Assembly: GCF_000002595.2 (NCBI RefSeq)
Contig: NC_057015.1
Span: 1,152,718 to 1,216,717, forward strand
Direction: 5' to 3'
From: Chlamydomonas reinhardtii
Lineage: Eukaryota > Chlorophyta > Chlorophyceae > Chlamydomonadales > Chlamydomonadaceae
DNA: 64,000 nucleotides
Shown: positions 35,747 to 50,628 of the stretch, piece after piece
Position numbering within the stretch: the stretch's first letter is position 1
How the letters are laid out: each line of letters opens with the position of its first letter
Notes under the pieces: model-generated
Database searches by the model: none
Seen by the model: only the letters and a program-made list of their open reading frames with translations
What the model was told of the DNA's origin: nothing
Made by a program: the position numbers and the translations under genes

Positions 35747-37434
35747 ATGGCCGCCTCCATTGTGCCAACACCAGCAGCCGCCCCGAACGCCAGCGCCGGA
35801 GCCAGCACCGGCGCTGGCAGCGCGTCCGCCTCCGCGGCCGCGGCCAGTACGAGCGGTGGTGGTGGCAGCAGCGGTCGGCCTCGCGACCCGGACTCGGCAG
35901 TGGCACTGCTGCACGCGGCGGGTGACGATGTCGAGGCCCTGGCGGAGGCGATCGCGGAGGCGGCTTTCCTGGACGCCACGCCGGGAGACCACCGCCAGAA
36001 GCTGCGAGGTGTGCGTGCGTGCGCGTGTGTATGTGTGGCGCAGGGATGGACATGCCGGGCGTAGAACACCGGTAGGCTTGGTGTTGTGGCCGGCAGGCGG
36101 CTTGTTGGGGAAGACAGGGGAGGGCTGGGCTTGGCGCCCGTGCCCACATCCACACCCCTGTTTTCAAGCCGTCGGATTCCTCGAGGGAGGGATTCTTGCT
36201 GGTGCGCAGTGTGGGGCACGCGCCACGCTTCCATATCTTTCTCGCTGGCTGCACGTGCGCTTACTTGCGTCCGCATCCCCATCGTCACCCCGCAGCGGCC
36301 CGCACACGGCTGCGCAACCTGAACGCCGCCGCCGCCCGCGCCGACAAGGCCGACCGCTCGCCGCACGCCAAGCCCGAGTACAGCGCAGCGGACTTCGAGA
36401 CGCTTACAGGTGCGTGAGAACCGTACGTGCAGCACGCATGCAAGCATGTATGCAGGCCTACTGGTCATGCACGTCACGCTGTGTGACACATAGCCATAAG
36501 TTGCTCCCACGCATCCTTCCACAGTGTGGCACGAGTTTTCACCACTGCACACGCACGGAACGCATGCGGCCGAGCCACACCACACCGCGCCACACCACGC
36601 GCACGCCTAGCCCCGTCCCTCCACACCTCTTCTAACCTCCTTCCAGGCCAGTATGAGAAGTTGAACTGGCGCATGGTGTCCAAGCCCGGCGGCGCCACCG
36701 TCAAGCCAGACGACTTCTACCGCCTGTACGCACTGCACATGCAGGTGCGGGTGCGTGTGTGCGCGTGCACGTGTGCGGATGCCAGGCAGGGCGCCTGCAG
36801 GTTTGGCTAGGTGCGGCGGCCGGCGGGAGTGGTGGTGGGATCAGGAGGGACAGGCTCGAAGCACCTATGTACAGCCCAGGGGCCCGGCCCGACCTTCCCC
36901 ACAAAGTGAAGTCGCCATGGTACACTCTTCGTTTCCCTCAACCCACCCCACCCCGGCATTGGATTTGTCGTACCGTGTCCATCCTGGGGCTTTCCTTGCA
37001 GCCTACGTTCGCATTAGTTCCGCAACACTCGTCAATAACAGCACTCCATGTCCCCATGTTAAGGCCAAACCCCCTTCGCGCTCTGTGGGCTGGTGCTGGG
37101 TCTAGGGCTTGCTTTGGATTGGATGAACGTATCCCACCCACCCCCCAACGCCACACACGTGCCGCAGGCCAGCCGCGGCGACAACACCGGCGAGCGGCCC
37201 ATGTGGGCGGAGCGCGGCGGTCTGGACTTCGAGGGCCGCGCGCGCTGGGACGCCTGGACCGCGCTGCGCGGCACAGACCCGGCCAAGGCGCGGCTGCGCT
37301 TCGTCAAGCTGTTTCACGAGTTCGTACCGGCCGCATTGTACCGCGACACGCGTGCCGCCGTGCTGAGCGCGCTGGCGCCGGCGGGACCATCAGGGCTGGC
37401 GGAGGCGCCAGCAGGACCGGTGGCGGTTGTGTGA
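35747..37434 (+). CDS. acyl-CoA-binding-domain protein, diverged ligand site
   Basis: Exons: 35747-36008, 36296-36409, 36647-36744, 37168-37434, giving 246 residues. The N-terminal 45 residues are Ala/Ser/Gly-rich. Residues about 50-125 are helical and charged. The C-terminal half matches the acyl-CoA-binding protein fold: DFYRLYALHMQASRGDNTGERP aligns with the helix-2 region, and FEGRARWDAWTALRG with the hallmark KWDAW segment. Compared with bovine ACBP, Tyr28 is kept, but Lys32 is Met, Lys54 is Arg and Tyr73 is Phe, and about five residues are inserted before the WDAW segment. The family binds long-chain acyl-CoA in the cytosol. The changed contacts suggest weaker or altered ligand preference here. 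No targeting peptide is obvious. The domain call is confident, but acyl-CoA binding itself is uncertain. Confidence 0.8.
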
Positions 37435-38271
37435 TGCGGGCAGTCATGTGATGGTGGATGGTGTCGTGTTGAGCGTTGCTTGGCTGTTCAAGGGAGGCGC
37501 TCGGGTGCTAGCGAGATGGCTTTGGACCGGCGGGAGCTGAATCTGATCAGGCTGGCCTCTGTGTGATGGAACAGGGTAAGCCGGTAAGGGCAGGGTGGCG
37601 AGATGCTGAGTCTGTGTTCCATCGCGCCCGCCCGTGTATGGGCTTCAGCACGGAGCCTGGACCCGCACGAAAGAGTGATGGGATTGCGTTGGCCGCGTCA
37701 AGTATGACGGAAGCGAACAGGGGTGCTCAAGAAACTGCAGAGTTACATTTATCAGCAAGGCGCCTTACGACCGCGTTGTGCACCTTGAATCGCTTAGTAT
37801 GTACCATCCTTGTCATACGCCGTCGCGATTACCCCAGAACTCCGTACGCACCTTCGCTTATAGATCAGCAAAGCACACAGTCCCTGTGCCGTGGTCCCTG
37901 TGCCGCGGTCATGTATCTACCCGCTAACCCACTAAACCATCGTGCAATTCCGACCCCTTGATCTAAGCTTCCCCAATGATTGATTGTCCAGTCTTGGTAA
38001 TGCAGTGTTCCGCCTCTGTACCTTCGCATGCGCAGGGGCTTCGCAGCCCCGGCGGCGCAACACGTATCGTCATGGCCGGGTGGGCCGGGCCCTACCCCGC
38101 CACACAGCCGCCCACAGCTCGCGCCCAGCTGTCAAAACCCTTGCACCGGCTTCGCACGTCTACCTATTTTCTTCCGGCACCACGCCACTTCGCATGGGCT
38201 GCGCGCCCGCCCCTCATCCCGGATCAATACCGCTCCCAATGCTTCCCCTGCTCCAGCCGCTCTGCTCCTCC
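37435..38271. other. convergent 3' intergenic region
   Basis: This region lies between the stops of the acyl-CoA-binding gene (plus) and CFAP52 (minus). On the minus strand a TGTAA at 37747-37743 is about 525 nt past the CFAP52 stop and is a plausible polyadenylation signal. None was found for the plus-strand gene. No further gene or repeat is seen. Confidence 0.4.
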
Positions 38272-41200
38272 TCAAATGTCAGCCAACGTCTGCGGGCGCT
38301 GGTAGTCCCAGATGAAGATGCCGCCCTCCGTTCCCACGCTTACGATGCGCTGCTTGTCGGGCGTCACGCCCACCGCCGTGATGGCGCCGCTGTGCGCCAC
38401 GCCCACAAAATAGCAGTGGCCCTCGTCGTAGCCCCACAGCTTGACCAGCTTGTCGCCGCCGCCGCTCACCAGCGCCTCGCCGTCGCGGTCCACCGCCAGC
38501 GCGTTCACCTCGTCCAGGTCGGAGCCGTCGATGATGCGGATGGCGTTGCCGTCGTAGGCGTCCCAGTAGGTGACCTTGCGGTCTGTCCCCGCCGTGACCA
38601 GCTGCGACTCGTCGGGGTGGTAGACCACCGACTTGAAGAACGTGTTGGCGAACAGGCTGGTGCGACGCTTGAAGGTGTGCAGGTCCCACAGGATGCAGGA
38701 GCCGTCGGAGGAGGCGGACACGCACTCGTCGCCGGAGCCCTTGATGCGGATGCAGTTGACAGGGCCCTTGTGGTCCTTCATGCTCGCCTCCAGCGTCTGC
38801 GAGGTGCGGCCGATGCGCCACACGCGCACCATGCCCTCCTCGCCGCCGCTGAGGATGCGGGACGAGTCGGCGGTCGAGGCGATGGCGGTCACGGCCTTTT
38901 GGTGCGCGTCGTTGATGGTGAAAATGATCTTGCCGCTCTGCGGTCCGAACGCGCGGATTTTGCCGTCCGACCAGCCAGACAGTATGGCGGAGCCGTCTGT
39001 GGTGAAGGCGATGCAGAAGCACTCGAGGTTGGGCACCGCGATGCGCAGCAGCTCGCGGCAGGTGGTGAGGTGCCACAGGCGAATGAAGCCGGTGCCGCAG
39101 GTGGCGAACACCTCGCTGTACTCGTTGGGGAAGGCCATGCCGTTGATCTTGTCGTTGTGCGCCGTCTGCACCAGCTCCTCCTTCAGGCGACTGGTGGCGG
39201 GCTCGTACGTCACCTGCAGGAGGGCGGGCGAGGCGGGGCGGGGCGGGGGCGCGCGATGAGTTGAGGGGACGAAGGGGAAGGCACGCGGCGGGTGCGGCAT
39301 GTATGTGGTTCAGCTGTTACCAGCGGCGGGGAATACAAAAAGACCGCCCAGAGGGGCATGGAAAGTCGTCGCAGTGCAGTGCTTTGGTTCCGATCGGCCA
39401 TCCACTGTATGCCGGACGCAAATGCAACGCATCGGGCTCCAGGCTTGTGCGTGATGCGCCCCACAGCCAAGCGACGCACCTTGTAAATGTTGCACATGGC
39501 GGTGCCCACGAAGAAGGTGAAACCGCGCGCGTTCATGTCCGCCAGTGCGATGGAGGTGATGGCTCCCTCTACCTTGGTGCCCGCCAGCGCCGGCATCTTG
39601 CGCAGCAGCTTGGGGTTGGTGGAGGACGGCTCCGGCACGGTGCGCAGCACCTGCAGCGAGCCGTCGCCGCCGCCCACCAGGATGTCGCCGGTGGGCACCT
39701 CGCACGTTGCCGTCACGCCCATCTGCACGTTGCCCTTGGCCGGCCCCGTGTTCTTGAACAGCACCCGCTCCAGCGCGATCTGTGGGATAAGGTGATGGTT
39801 TAGTGCCTGGTTGGAGATGGTGAACTCACGAATTGATGCGGTTGGTCACCGCCAAAAGCGCTGCAGCAGCCCACGCCTCTCACACACTTCCCTACCTCAA
39901 GCCTCTCGCCTGCCCTACCCCACAGCCCACTCGCGCCGCCACTCCTATCCTTAAACGCACCTGCAGCACGTCACCAGTGGTGGTACCGCAGTAAGCGTAC
40001 TCGTCGTTGGCGTCCACCACCACGCTTTTAAACACGCGCTTCAGCGTGCCCAGCGTCGCGTCTGTGGGCCGCAGCTTGTTGTTGCCGGCGTCGTAGGTCC
40101 ACACGTTCATGTTAAAGTTGCCGGCCGTAATCAGCTTGTCGGGCGAGTTGTTGAAAAACTTCACGCAGTTGGTGAAGTTGGTGTTGCAGGGCGAGCCGCA
40201 GATGGCGTTGCCGCTGGCCACGTCCCACAGCACCTGTGGAAGTAGACAGCAGGGGAGAGGAGGGAGAGGACGGGTCAGGGACTGGTGTTTGGGACCCGGC
40301 GTGTGTATGTGTGTGCGTGTATGCCCCAGGGTACCGCTGCGAGGTAGCTGCGGTGCCGCCGTGTTCCGCTATGGCCGTGGCCCCGGCTGCGCCGGTCCGC
40401 CGGGCAGCTGCCACAACCGCAGCTGCTATGTAGGCCAGCCACTGGCTGGAAGCAGTGGAGAAGGAAGCGCCGCGGTCAGCCATGCTTCACAGCTGCCTGC
40501 TGCCTGCTACGCCAGCATCCATGGGCGCGCTATCCCAGGCTGTGTGAGAGAGGCCTGCCTTGCACCAGCCCGCCGGCCCCCCCCTCACGCCGGCTGTCCT
40601 GCCAGCCCTCTGCCCATTGGCTGCTGGCGTCCGGCTGGGGGCAGGCGGGCCGCCTTGGGCCCTATATGACGTAGGCTCAAGGACCACGCCCACATGTACG
40701 CAGCCTCTCCGCCACACCTCCACCGAGGCACCTCTGCCACTCCGTGCTGACGCCCCACCCCATGCACCTTGGAACCCGACCTGTCCCTGGCCTTCGGGCT
40801 CAGGCACATCCCGTTCAAGCTTGAGCATACCCGTGCCCGCACCCCAGCTATCAGGCCGAGCTGCGCTGCCCTTCCATATACAGAGTTTCATACGACTCCC
40901 TGCATTCCCGTCCCACATCGCTGCTGCCAAGTGCCGTGCCGCCGCCGCTGCTGCTGCTGCTGCTGCTGTTGTTGCTGGGAGCTGGCGCTCGGTGCTCACC
41001 AGGGCGTTGTCGTCCTGGCCGCCTAGTGACGCCAGGAAGCGCTCATCGCAGGAGAAGTCCAGCGCCTGGACCTTGACCTGTGCGGCGCGACGAGGTGGGG
41101 ATGTGGCGCTTGAAACGGGAACACGGGGTGTGTACCACAGGGACCAAGCCTGCAAAACCCTGGTGTCATATCAAGCCGCTCATGCTGTTGCTAGGTAGCT

Positions 41201-41769
41201 ATTTGCCCCTTCACCCCTGGCTAGTACGTTCAGTAGGGGTACCTCCCTGGACATCTAGCTCTTTAAGAGTCGCCCCCCAGACACTGCACTATCACCCCCA
41301 TGCGCCTGAGCACGCCGCGCAACCTCCCTCGCCATCTCCCGCACCCCGTGCTTGCCCCCACCCCGTGCCCCACCCCACCCTGAGCGCACCTTGTGCAGCG
41401 CCATGCGATGAATAAGCTGCTTTGACTCCAGGTCCCAGATGATGATATCGGCGGTGAAGCCCATGTACGTGATTTGCCCTGACGCCAGGTACCTGCCCGA
41501 CCGAGATAGCGCTAGGCATGAAACCTGAAAGGCGGGGGACGCGTGTTGTCAAGCTCGGCTCGACGAGAGCCACATGGCTCGGTCCTGTAACCAACCTTAT
41601 CGCTGTGTCCTTGGAGGAACTCCTGCGACCGTGGGTCCGCGCGGTCGCGCAGAACGATGGTGCTGCCCAGCGGATATATGATTGTCCGCCCATCCGGATG
41701 TGCTATCAGACCATTCTCAATGGCCCCACCGAACCCAATGACCGAGTTGAGGACCAGCGGCTCGGCCAT
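38272..41769 (-). CDS. CFAP52: CFAP52/FAP52 (WDR16-like) doublet-microtubule inner protein
   Basis: WD40 protein of motile cilia known to sit inside doublet microtubules near the A/B-tubule junction. Exons (minus): 41769-41596, 41524-41390, 41077-41000, 40233-39961, 39779-39480, 39213-38272, giving 633 residues, all phases closing and near the family's usual length. WD-type endings run along the whole protein: DIIIWDLESK, VLWDVASG, NMNVWTYDAG, IRLWHLTTC, VRVWRIGR, CILWDLHTFKRR, VTYWDAYDG, VKLWGYDEG and a terminal IFIWDYQRP, consistent with two beta-propellers. The start MAEPLVLNSVIGFGG matches the conserved N-terminus of the family as I know it. The 766-nt third intron contains a CTG repeat. 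Neighbours are not ciliary, so no cluster is implied. Expression is expected to rise on deflagellation, by family precedent only. Confidence 0.96.
40939..40977. repeat. (CTG)n short tandem repeat in CFAP52 intron 3
   Basis: About seven CTG units preceded by GCC and followed by TTG units lie inside the third intron of CFAP52, reading as CAG on the coding strand. It sits about 23 nt from the exon 3 splice donor (exon end at 41000). Length variation between strains is likely. Confidence 0.7.
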
Positions 41770-43138
41770 CCTGCCCCTGACTTGGCAAGCGGCAAGAAAC
41801 TCCTAGTTTAATGTAGAAAAGATAAGATGCTCGCGTTAATGAAGAGATTTATGCAGAGTGTATAGGAAATGGTGAACTCAGAAATGTAGAGGTCGGCGCA
41901 GGGTCTTCGAGGAAGTCAGCTTCGAGCCGGAATGGGGGCCCGTGTTCGTGGTCCTCCCAGACCGGGAACAAGTTCAAACGATAGAATTTGCTCAATACAT
42001 TACACATGCGCCAAGTTACAGCGGTAAAAGCCCCAGCCCCCCGGTGCAAAACCGGCACGCGGCATCCCGGCGGTAGCATCAGGCTTGATAAGAAGTTGCT
42101 TGAGGGGAGGGGCAGGAGACAGCACGGGGTACGGGTGCACAATGATGGACGGCGCCACGGGGTGAATGCTGTGTGTGCGGGTTGATGCGGCAGGGCCGGC
42201 GGCAGCTAGCGGCAACAGGGATGCCTCCTGATGCCTCCGGGCGGCAGGGCCAAGGCCGCTGGGGACCGAGCGCCCTTGCAGAGAAGCCGGAGCGCCGGAC
42301 AGGTTGAGTAAATGCTTCTACGCAAAGTACAATGTACCAGCGGATGAGAGTCATGAGACTAGGTTACTCCACAGAATCCCATGATCCGTTAAATCTCAGT
42401 TCGACTGGTCAAACACTCAGGTTTGCCGCCGTCCAATCTCGGTCTGCAATAACCCAACCCCAACCCATCCCGCCATCCTGGCAGCTTATTCGCTCATACG
42501 CAGTATGCCTCTCGTATGCGGTACCGAATGCCCTATCGAACGCATGAGTCCGATGCCTACAATCATGGCCAGGCCATTCCAGATTCTGGGGTGGCCGCTA
42601 TGCCCACGGCAGTGCCGTCACTCGTCAATCTTTCCGTAACTGATCTTCTCGTTCACCGTACCGCGACACCAGCCCGCATTCGCTGCTAGCTCGGGCCCAG
42701 CCCACATACCCACGCTCCTTGTACATGGACTCACAACACCATATAATACTGCAACCTTGCAGTTGCGATTCCACAGGCACACAAGCACATAGGCGCAGAT
42801 AGGCGCGGTCGACATCATGCAACCCCTCGCGCCCAGCACCTCGCACCCTCCGCTAGCCGCCGCACCCCTCCACATCACGCCGGACGCTGCGCAGGCATCC
42901 AGTGCCCCGGAAGAACCTGCACCGCCTGCTCGGCAACTCCGGCGCCCACGCCGACGCTAGTGCCGTGCCGCCGCCCAACTTGCTCCAGTCCTCCATCTCC
43001 TGAAGCCACTCCCGCTCCTGCTCCTGATTTTGCTCACTGCAAGAAGACGCCGCTGCTCACAGCCTGCGCCGGCTGCCGCCGCTGCCGCCGCTGCTGCCAT
43101 CGCTGCTGCTGCTGCTGCTGCCGCCACCCAGGTGCTCC
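41770..43138. other. intergenic region between CFAP52 and ornithine carbamoyltransferase
   Basis: Both flanking genes are on the minus strand, so this holds the CFAP52 promoter at its left end and the ornithine carbamoyltransferase 3' UTR at its right. Minus-strand TGTAA signals lie near 42004-42000 and 42017-42013, about 1.1 kb from that stop codon. A GCC/GCT-rich triplet stretch (43076-43128) adjoins the stop. No gene, RNA or transposon was recognised. Confidence 0.4.
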
Positions 43139-45683
<2,545 letters not shown>

Positions 45684-46957
45684 TTGTCTCAATCAGCTCA
45701 GCACGTTGCAGTTTGTGTATACAGTAAAGCAAGTGAAGTAAGGACTGAAGCGGCAAGCTGTAACACCACACTAACAAGACAATGCAGCGCTGCATTATCG
45801 AGCCGCGCCATTTCGCGCCGAACACCGAATGAGCTCATGCAAGCATACCGGGCAGAGTGCCCCAGTAGCACCTAGCTGTTTGTGAAACAGTGGGATTACA
45901 TTATTTCTTTTATCCTGAAGACTTTCAGGGCATTCCATGCATGCTTTACTCTTGTGAAGCTGTCCTGTAACAACGCCAGCGGTAGCTGTAATGAGCACGT
46001 GCAATGCGCATTTTAGTAGCGATGTGCTCATATACGCGCAAATACAGCACAGCTTGGCACGCTCGGGGTGTTGCGCGTGGTGCCGGGATTCGGCTCCACT
46101 GACACCCGGGTTTGATCCCCATATCGGCGACGGACGTTTAGGGCTGCCGCCAAGCCAGCCCCGAGCACCGCCGTGCGTGCATGCAATGCATTACGAGCAT
46201 GCAGCAGCCAGCGCAGCTGTGTTGTTGGTGGCGATGGGCTATGCCGCTCCACGCGGAACATCGTACGTTCGGGATACCGCGGCGTCGAGCGCCGAGCCAG
46301 CTGTGTGTGACCCCGCATCAAGCCCGACAGAGGCAGCTACGAAACTCTACGTGACGTTACCGTGGATCTGCAGGGAAACTGGCAAGGGACGGAAGCGCCT
46401 GTCAACACGTCGAGGTCGGAGTCTTGGTTGGGACGACGACCCGCCACAAGTGGCCGCGTGCGAACTCCGTGAGCATTTTCCTGCTACGTTTACTCGTTAC
46501 GTGTACTCAATAACAGCTGCGGGGAGACCAAATAGATAGCATACCATCACAGGTGAGGCCGCGTGTTGCGCATAAGAGCAGCTCTGCCTTACTCGGATGT
46601 TGCGGCTCTGACGCGCGCGCATGCGTGCGTGACTGACGGCCGCGCCACTGCGGCGGGGCCACGCCAATGGTTTGCTTTGCCGCGGGGAACCCGGTTGTGC
46701 CGCCACCATCGTCGTCCTTTTCACAGCAAAGCTTGTATCCATCGCTCAAACAACTGCTGCGCTTCCCCCATCCTGCAGTCTTCCCACCACCACATCGCCA
46801 CCTTCGTCAGTTCTGGTGTTGCCGCCAGTGTGCTGCCGCTGCGGTTTACCGCTTGAGTATACGAGCTCAGTACCGGCCTCAGTACTGGCCTCAGGACCGG
46901 CGTGGACATCACTCACGGCAGCAGCGGCACGAGCACGTGTGCGCAGCGTCACAGACC
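45684..46957. other. divergent intergenic region between OTC and secreted protein gene
   Basis: This 1.27-kb region carries the promoters of ornithine carbamoyltransferase (minus) and the chitin-binding-like protein gene (plus). Open frames on both strands overlap without recognisable domains. A weak tRNA B-box-like string near 46110 was examined and not accepted. Moderately GC-rich, no clear TATA. Confidence 0.4.
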
Positions 46958-49670
46958 ATGCGTCCACAGCGCATGTCGGCCCTACTATTAGCGGGCATGT
47001 TGGCCCTCACTGCGGGCGGCCTTCTCCCAGGCGCAGCAGCAACAGCAGCTGCCGGCACCGCCTCTCAAGGCTCAGCCGGGGATACGGCCGCGCGCCGTGT
47101 CTTCACGGATGAGTACCTAGTGCTGCCCGGCGCTGTGGCGGCGGCAGCAGCGGCAACAGCCGCCGGGCCGAAGCAGCAGCACCGGCGCCCGGACGAGGGC
47201 TCCCTCACGCGCGCGCTCGCCGGCCATGCGCACCACCACGGCCGCAAGCTGCAGCAGTCCTCTGACACCAACACCAACACCACCGCGACCGCCACCACCA
47301 CCACCACCACCACTGCCAACATCACCACAGCACCCTCCAGCACCCCGCTAAACTGGTGCACTGCCAACAGCCTCCCCGACGGCAGCTACCCGGAAGCCAG
47401 CGACTGCGCCAAGTTCGTGCTGTGCTACTCCGGCCTCACCTACGTGTTCGACTGCGCGGACTGCCGCCTGTCTGACCGCGCCGCCGCCGGGCCGGGCGCG
47501 ACCGGCGGCTGCCTGGGCCAGGCCAAGCTGTGGTTCAACATGGACAGCGGTGTCTGCGACTGGTGAGTGCAGTACGATATGTGTGTTTGTGGGTGCCTGC
47601 TGTGGGAGTTATGGAAAAGGATTATGGTGGATGGCGGAGGCCTGTGGGGTTGGTGAATGTGGTGGATGCCGCAGGCCGCCGTGAGAGTGGGAGGAACGGT
47701 GTGTGAGGGGAGAATGGCACGGTCTCGGGTTGCCGTTTCGTGGTGCCGTGCCGGAGTCGAACAAGGAAACAAGGATTTCGGAAGCAAGAGGAGTCGAGGA
47801 GACGAGGAGCTTGCGGTATCCGCGTTTGGTGAGCCGTGCACTGCCCACTACAGCTTCTTCCATTGCTCGCAGGCCATCCGCTGTGTCCACCTGCTCCGCC
47901 GCAACCGCCGCCGCCGCCAGTGACACCCCCAGCCCAGCGATGCCACTCGCCCCGCCGCCCAGCGCCCCGCCTACGTCCAGTTCCACCAGCCCCGGCTCCG
48001 GCACCACCTTCCGTAACGCCAACGAAGGCCCGTACGGCGGCTACGGCCACTACGGCTACGGCGGCTACGGCTATGGCGGCTACGGCGGTTACGGCGGTTA
48101 TGGCGGCGCGGATTTCCGTGACAGCAGTGGTAACGGCAACGGCGGCCGGCCAAGCAGCAGTGAGGATGACCTGCTTATTGAGCTGCGTGAGGGCAAGCCC
48201 TACTCGCCGGTGCCGGGGTACGGCGGCGGCGAGGACGGCAGCTGGTCGCCCGGCAGCTCACCAGGTGCGCAGGGGGCGGCGGCGGGGGCACTGGTGGGCG
48301 AGGGATCGGCCCGGTTGGGTGGCGGGAGTGAAAGTGGCGGGAGTGAAGGTGGCAGGAGTGAAAGTCGCAAGCTGTGTCTGCGCCGCTCTGACGTCAGGAT
48401 TCAGTCACACGCACTGCGGCGTCAGAGGGTCGCCTCGACAGCAACTGTTCACTGATATTCTGTCCTGCCCTTCTCCCTCTTCCTTTCCCGTCAGACCCCG
48501 CTGACCTTGCCACCGACCTCGCCGGCAGCCCCGAAGACGACACGACCCACTCCGGCAACGGTAGTATCAATGGCAGTGGCAGTAGCAGGGGCAGTGCCAG
48601 TGGTGGCGGTAGCAACAGTGGCAGTGGCGGCAGCGGCGGCAGCAGCGGGTCGGGCGCTGGCAGCAACAGCAACAGCGGTGGTGACCCCTGTGCCGTGCCA
48701 GCCGCCGGAACCACACAACAGCAGCAGCAGCCACTGCCCGGCGCCGCCGTGGCCGAGTACTCGTCTGTGTTTGAGGCACCCGAGTGTGACGGCCGCGGCC
48801 AAAACACATGCATGACCAGCGGGTGCGTGGCGGCGTGTTGTTGTAGCGCCTGCCAATTCCACCCCGTTCATTGTGCTTGGGCACATCTAGCCCTCCGCCC
48901 GACGCTCACTTTGCGAACACAACAGGGCCACGCCTGCGCTCCCTCGCTGTCCTTCCCACGTGAACCCGCCCAAACAGACTGGCGGGCAAGGGCTACTCGG
49001 GCGAGGGCGCGGAGATGGACGGCCCCAACACCTTGTACAGCGAGTGCGCGGACGGCGACCCAGCCGGCGGCGGCGTTGGCGGCGGCGGCGGCGGCGGCGG
49101 CGGCAGCGGCTTCGTGGCTGACGTGGCTCTACAGGCAGCGTCCGGCACCATGTTGCGCAGGTGTGTGTCCGTGCGTCGTGCGCCTCCAACTCTCCCTAGT
49201 GCGGGTTGACACCTGGACACCTACCCATGTACACATCGTCACACCTTCACGCCTGGCCCCCCCCTGCCCTGCAGCGGTGAGGCGGCCCGCATTGTGGCCC
49301 AGGTGGTGTGTGACCCCGCTGTGCCCGCCACCTTCGTCGACTTCTTCTACACGGGATACACAGCCATGGTGCGTGCGGGGGCCAGGCATGTGAGCACATG
49401 TGCAGCTGCAGGTGTGCGATTGCAAGCGCAAACGTGCTTGCGTCTTTAAGTGCATGCGTGTTGAGGTCTCAATCATCGAGGAAGACACAGCACGCCCACA
49501 GCGAGGCTGCGCCACCCCATCCGCGCCCACGCCCTGCTTGGGCCCACGTCCTGACCCCACCCCACCCCCCACCCCCCACCCCCCACCCCACCCCCCCCCC
49601 CACACACACACACACATACACACACACACACACACACATACACACACACACATACACACACACACATACA

Positions 49671-49709
<39 letters not shown>

Positions 49710-50628
49710 ACACACATTGCAGGGCGCCGCGGGCCGTGTGTGGAACTACGTGTCCACTCAGTCCTGCGCCGACCTGCAAGCCGTCGACAACTCCACAACC
49801 TCCAACACCAACGCCACCTCTGCCCTCCTCGCCACCTCGCTGCCCTTCACCGTGCCCGACGGCACCGCTGCCCTGGGCGGCAGCGTGGCGGTGCGCGTGC
49901 AGCTGCGCGAGACGGCGGGCGGCCCCGTCAACGACCTGCCAGTGGCGTTCCCGTGCGCGTACGGGTCGTACGGCAGCAACGACCGAGATGACCTGGTGGT
50001 GCAGGTGGGGCTGGGGTGGGGCTGGGGTGGGGATTGTGGGGTTGTGTGTGTGGGATTGTGGGCACGTGCCAGTGAGGAGGGGAGTGGTCGGCAACATACT
50101 CCCGAGTACGCCGAGACCCAGAACCGTAAACCAGGAGTTGTGGCCTTAGCCTTCATCCGTGTGCCTTGTCCTTCTTGTCGTTGTTTGTGAGATGGGAGTA
50201 TGGAGGCAGGAAAACCTGCCTTCAGGCGCACATGGATTGCACGTGCTGATATCCTTCCTCGACACCCGCAATGACTGCAGGTGTGCCCAGCGCTGCCTCA
50301 AAGCAGCCCACCCGCCCCCCAGCCGTCTCCCTCTCCGCCCCCGAGGGCCAGCAGCACCAACACCGGTACCGGATCTGGCACCAACCGCAGCCCTGACGGT
50401 GATCTCTACCTACGCGGCAGCGACGGTGGCAGCATCGGCGGCTCCAGTACCGGACCAGGCTGGAACGGGGCCGCTTCCGGTACCGGTGGCGCGGGCACTG
50501 GTGCGGGCGCCGGTGCCGCCGCTGCCGGCCCGGTTGCCTCTGCTGGGCAGCAGGTGCTGGAGGCGGCGCGTGCGGCGTTCTATGCCATATTCTCTGCCAA
50601 GGTGCCGCCCGCCACAGGTCCCGCGTGA
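46958..50628 (+). CDS. secreted protein with chitin-binding type-2-like (CBM14) domain
   Basis: Exons: 46958-47562, 47873-48264, 48495-48822, 48978-49160, 49275-49368, 49723-50004, 50281-50628, giving 743 residues, all phases closing. A signal peptide covers about residues 1-27 (MSALLLAGMLALTAGGLLPG core). A Thr-rich, probably O-glycosylated linker follows (TTTTTTT near residue 115). Residues about 128-203 read like a peritrophin/CBM14 domain: PDGSYPEASDCAKFVLCYSG, a Cys-rich loop, then LWFNMDSGVCDWP, with the last Trp codon split by an intron. Downstream are Gly-Tyr repeats (GGYGYGGYGG), Ser/Gly-rich and poly-Gly segments, several Cys, and near the C-terminus an SPPAPQPSPSPPP motif like hydroxyproline-rich volvocine wall proteins. 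No membrane anchor is obvious. A role in extracellular matrix or glycan binding is inferred. A second in-frame ATG at 46973 is also possible. Confidence 0.82.
49600..49716. repeat. (CA)n microsatellite next to a splice acceptor
   Basis: About 117 nt of CA dinucleotides with scattered TA interruptions, preceded by C-rich accccc units from about 49553. The array ends only six bases before the exon at 49723 (cacacattgcag|ggc). It takes the place of a polypyrimidine tract in this intron of the secreted-protein gene. Confidence 0.95.

Noticed and set aside
37984-39264. Plus-strand frame of 426 codons opposite CFAP52.
   Set aside because: The minus-strand frame encodes clear WD repeats over the same bases, so the plus frame is an antisense shadow of GC-rich codons.
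46050-46135. Possible tRNA or tRNA-derived SINE (A-box-like ttggcacgctcgggg and B-box-like gggtttgatcccc).
   Set aside because: The T-stem can form only about three pairs around the loop, no acceptor stem or full cloverleaf could be drawn, and no 3' tail or duplication is visible.
49469-49798. Open frames encoding alternating Val-Cys or Thr-His across the CA repeat.
   Set aside because: These are produced by the dinucleotide repeat itself in every frame and lie inside an intron of the secreted-protein gene.
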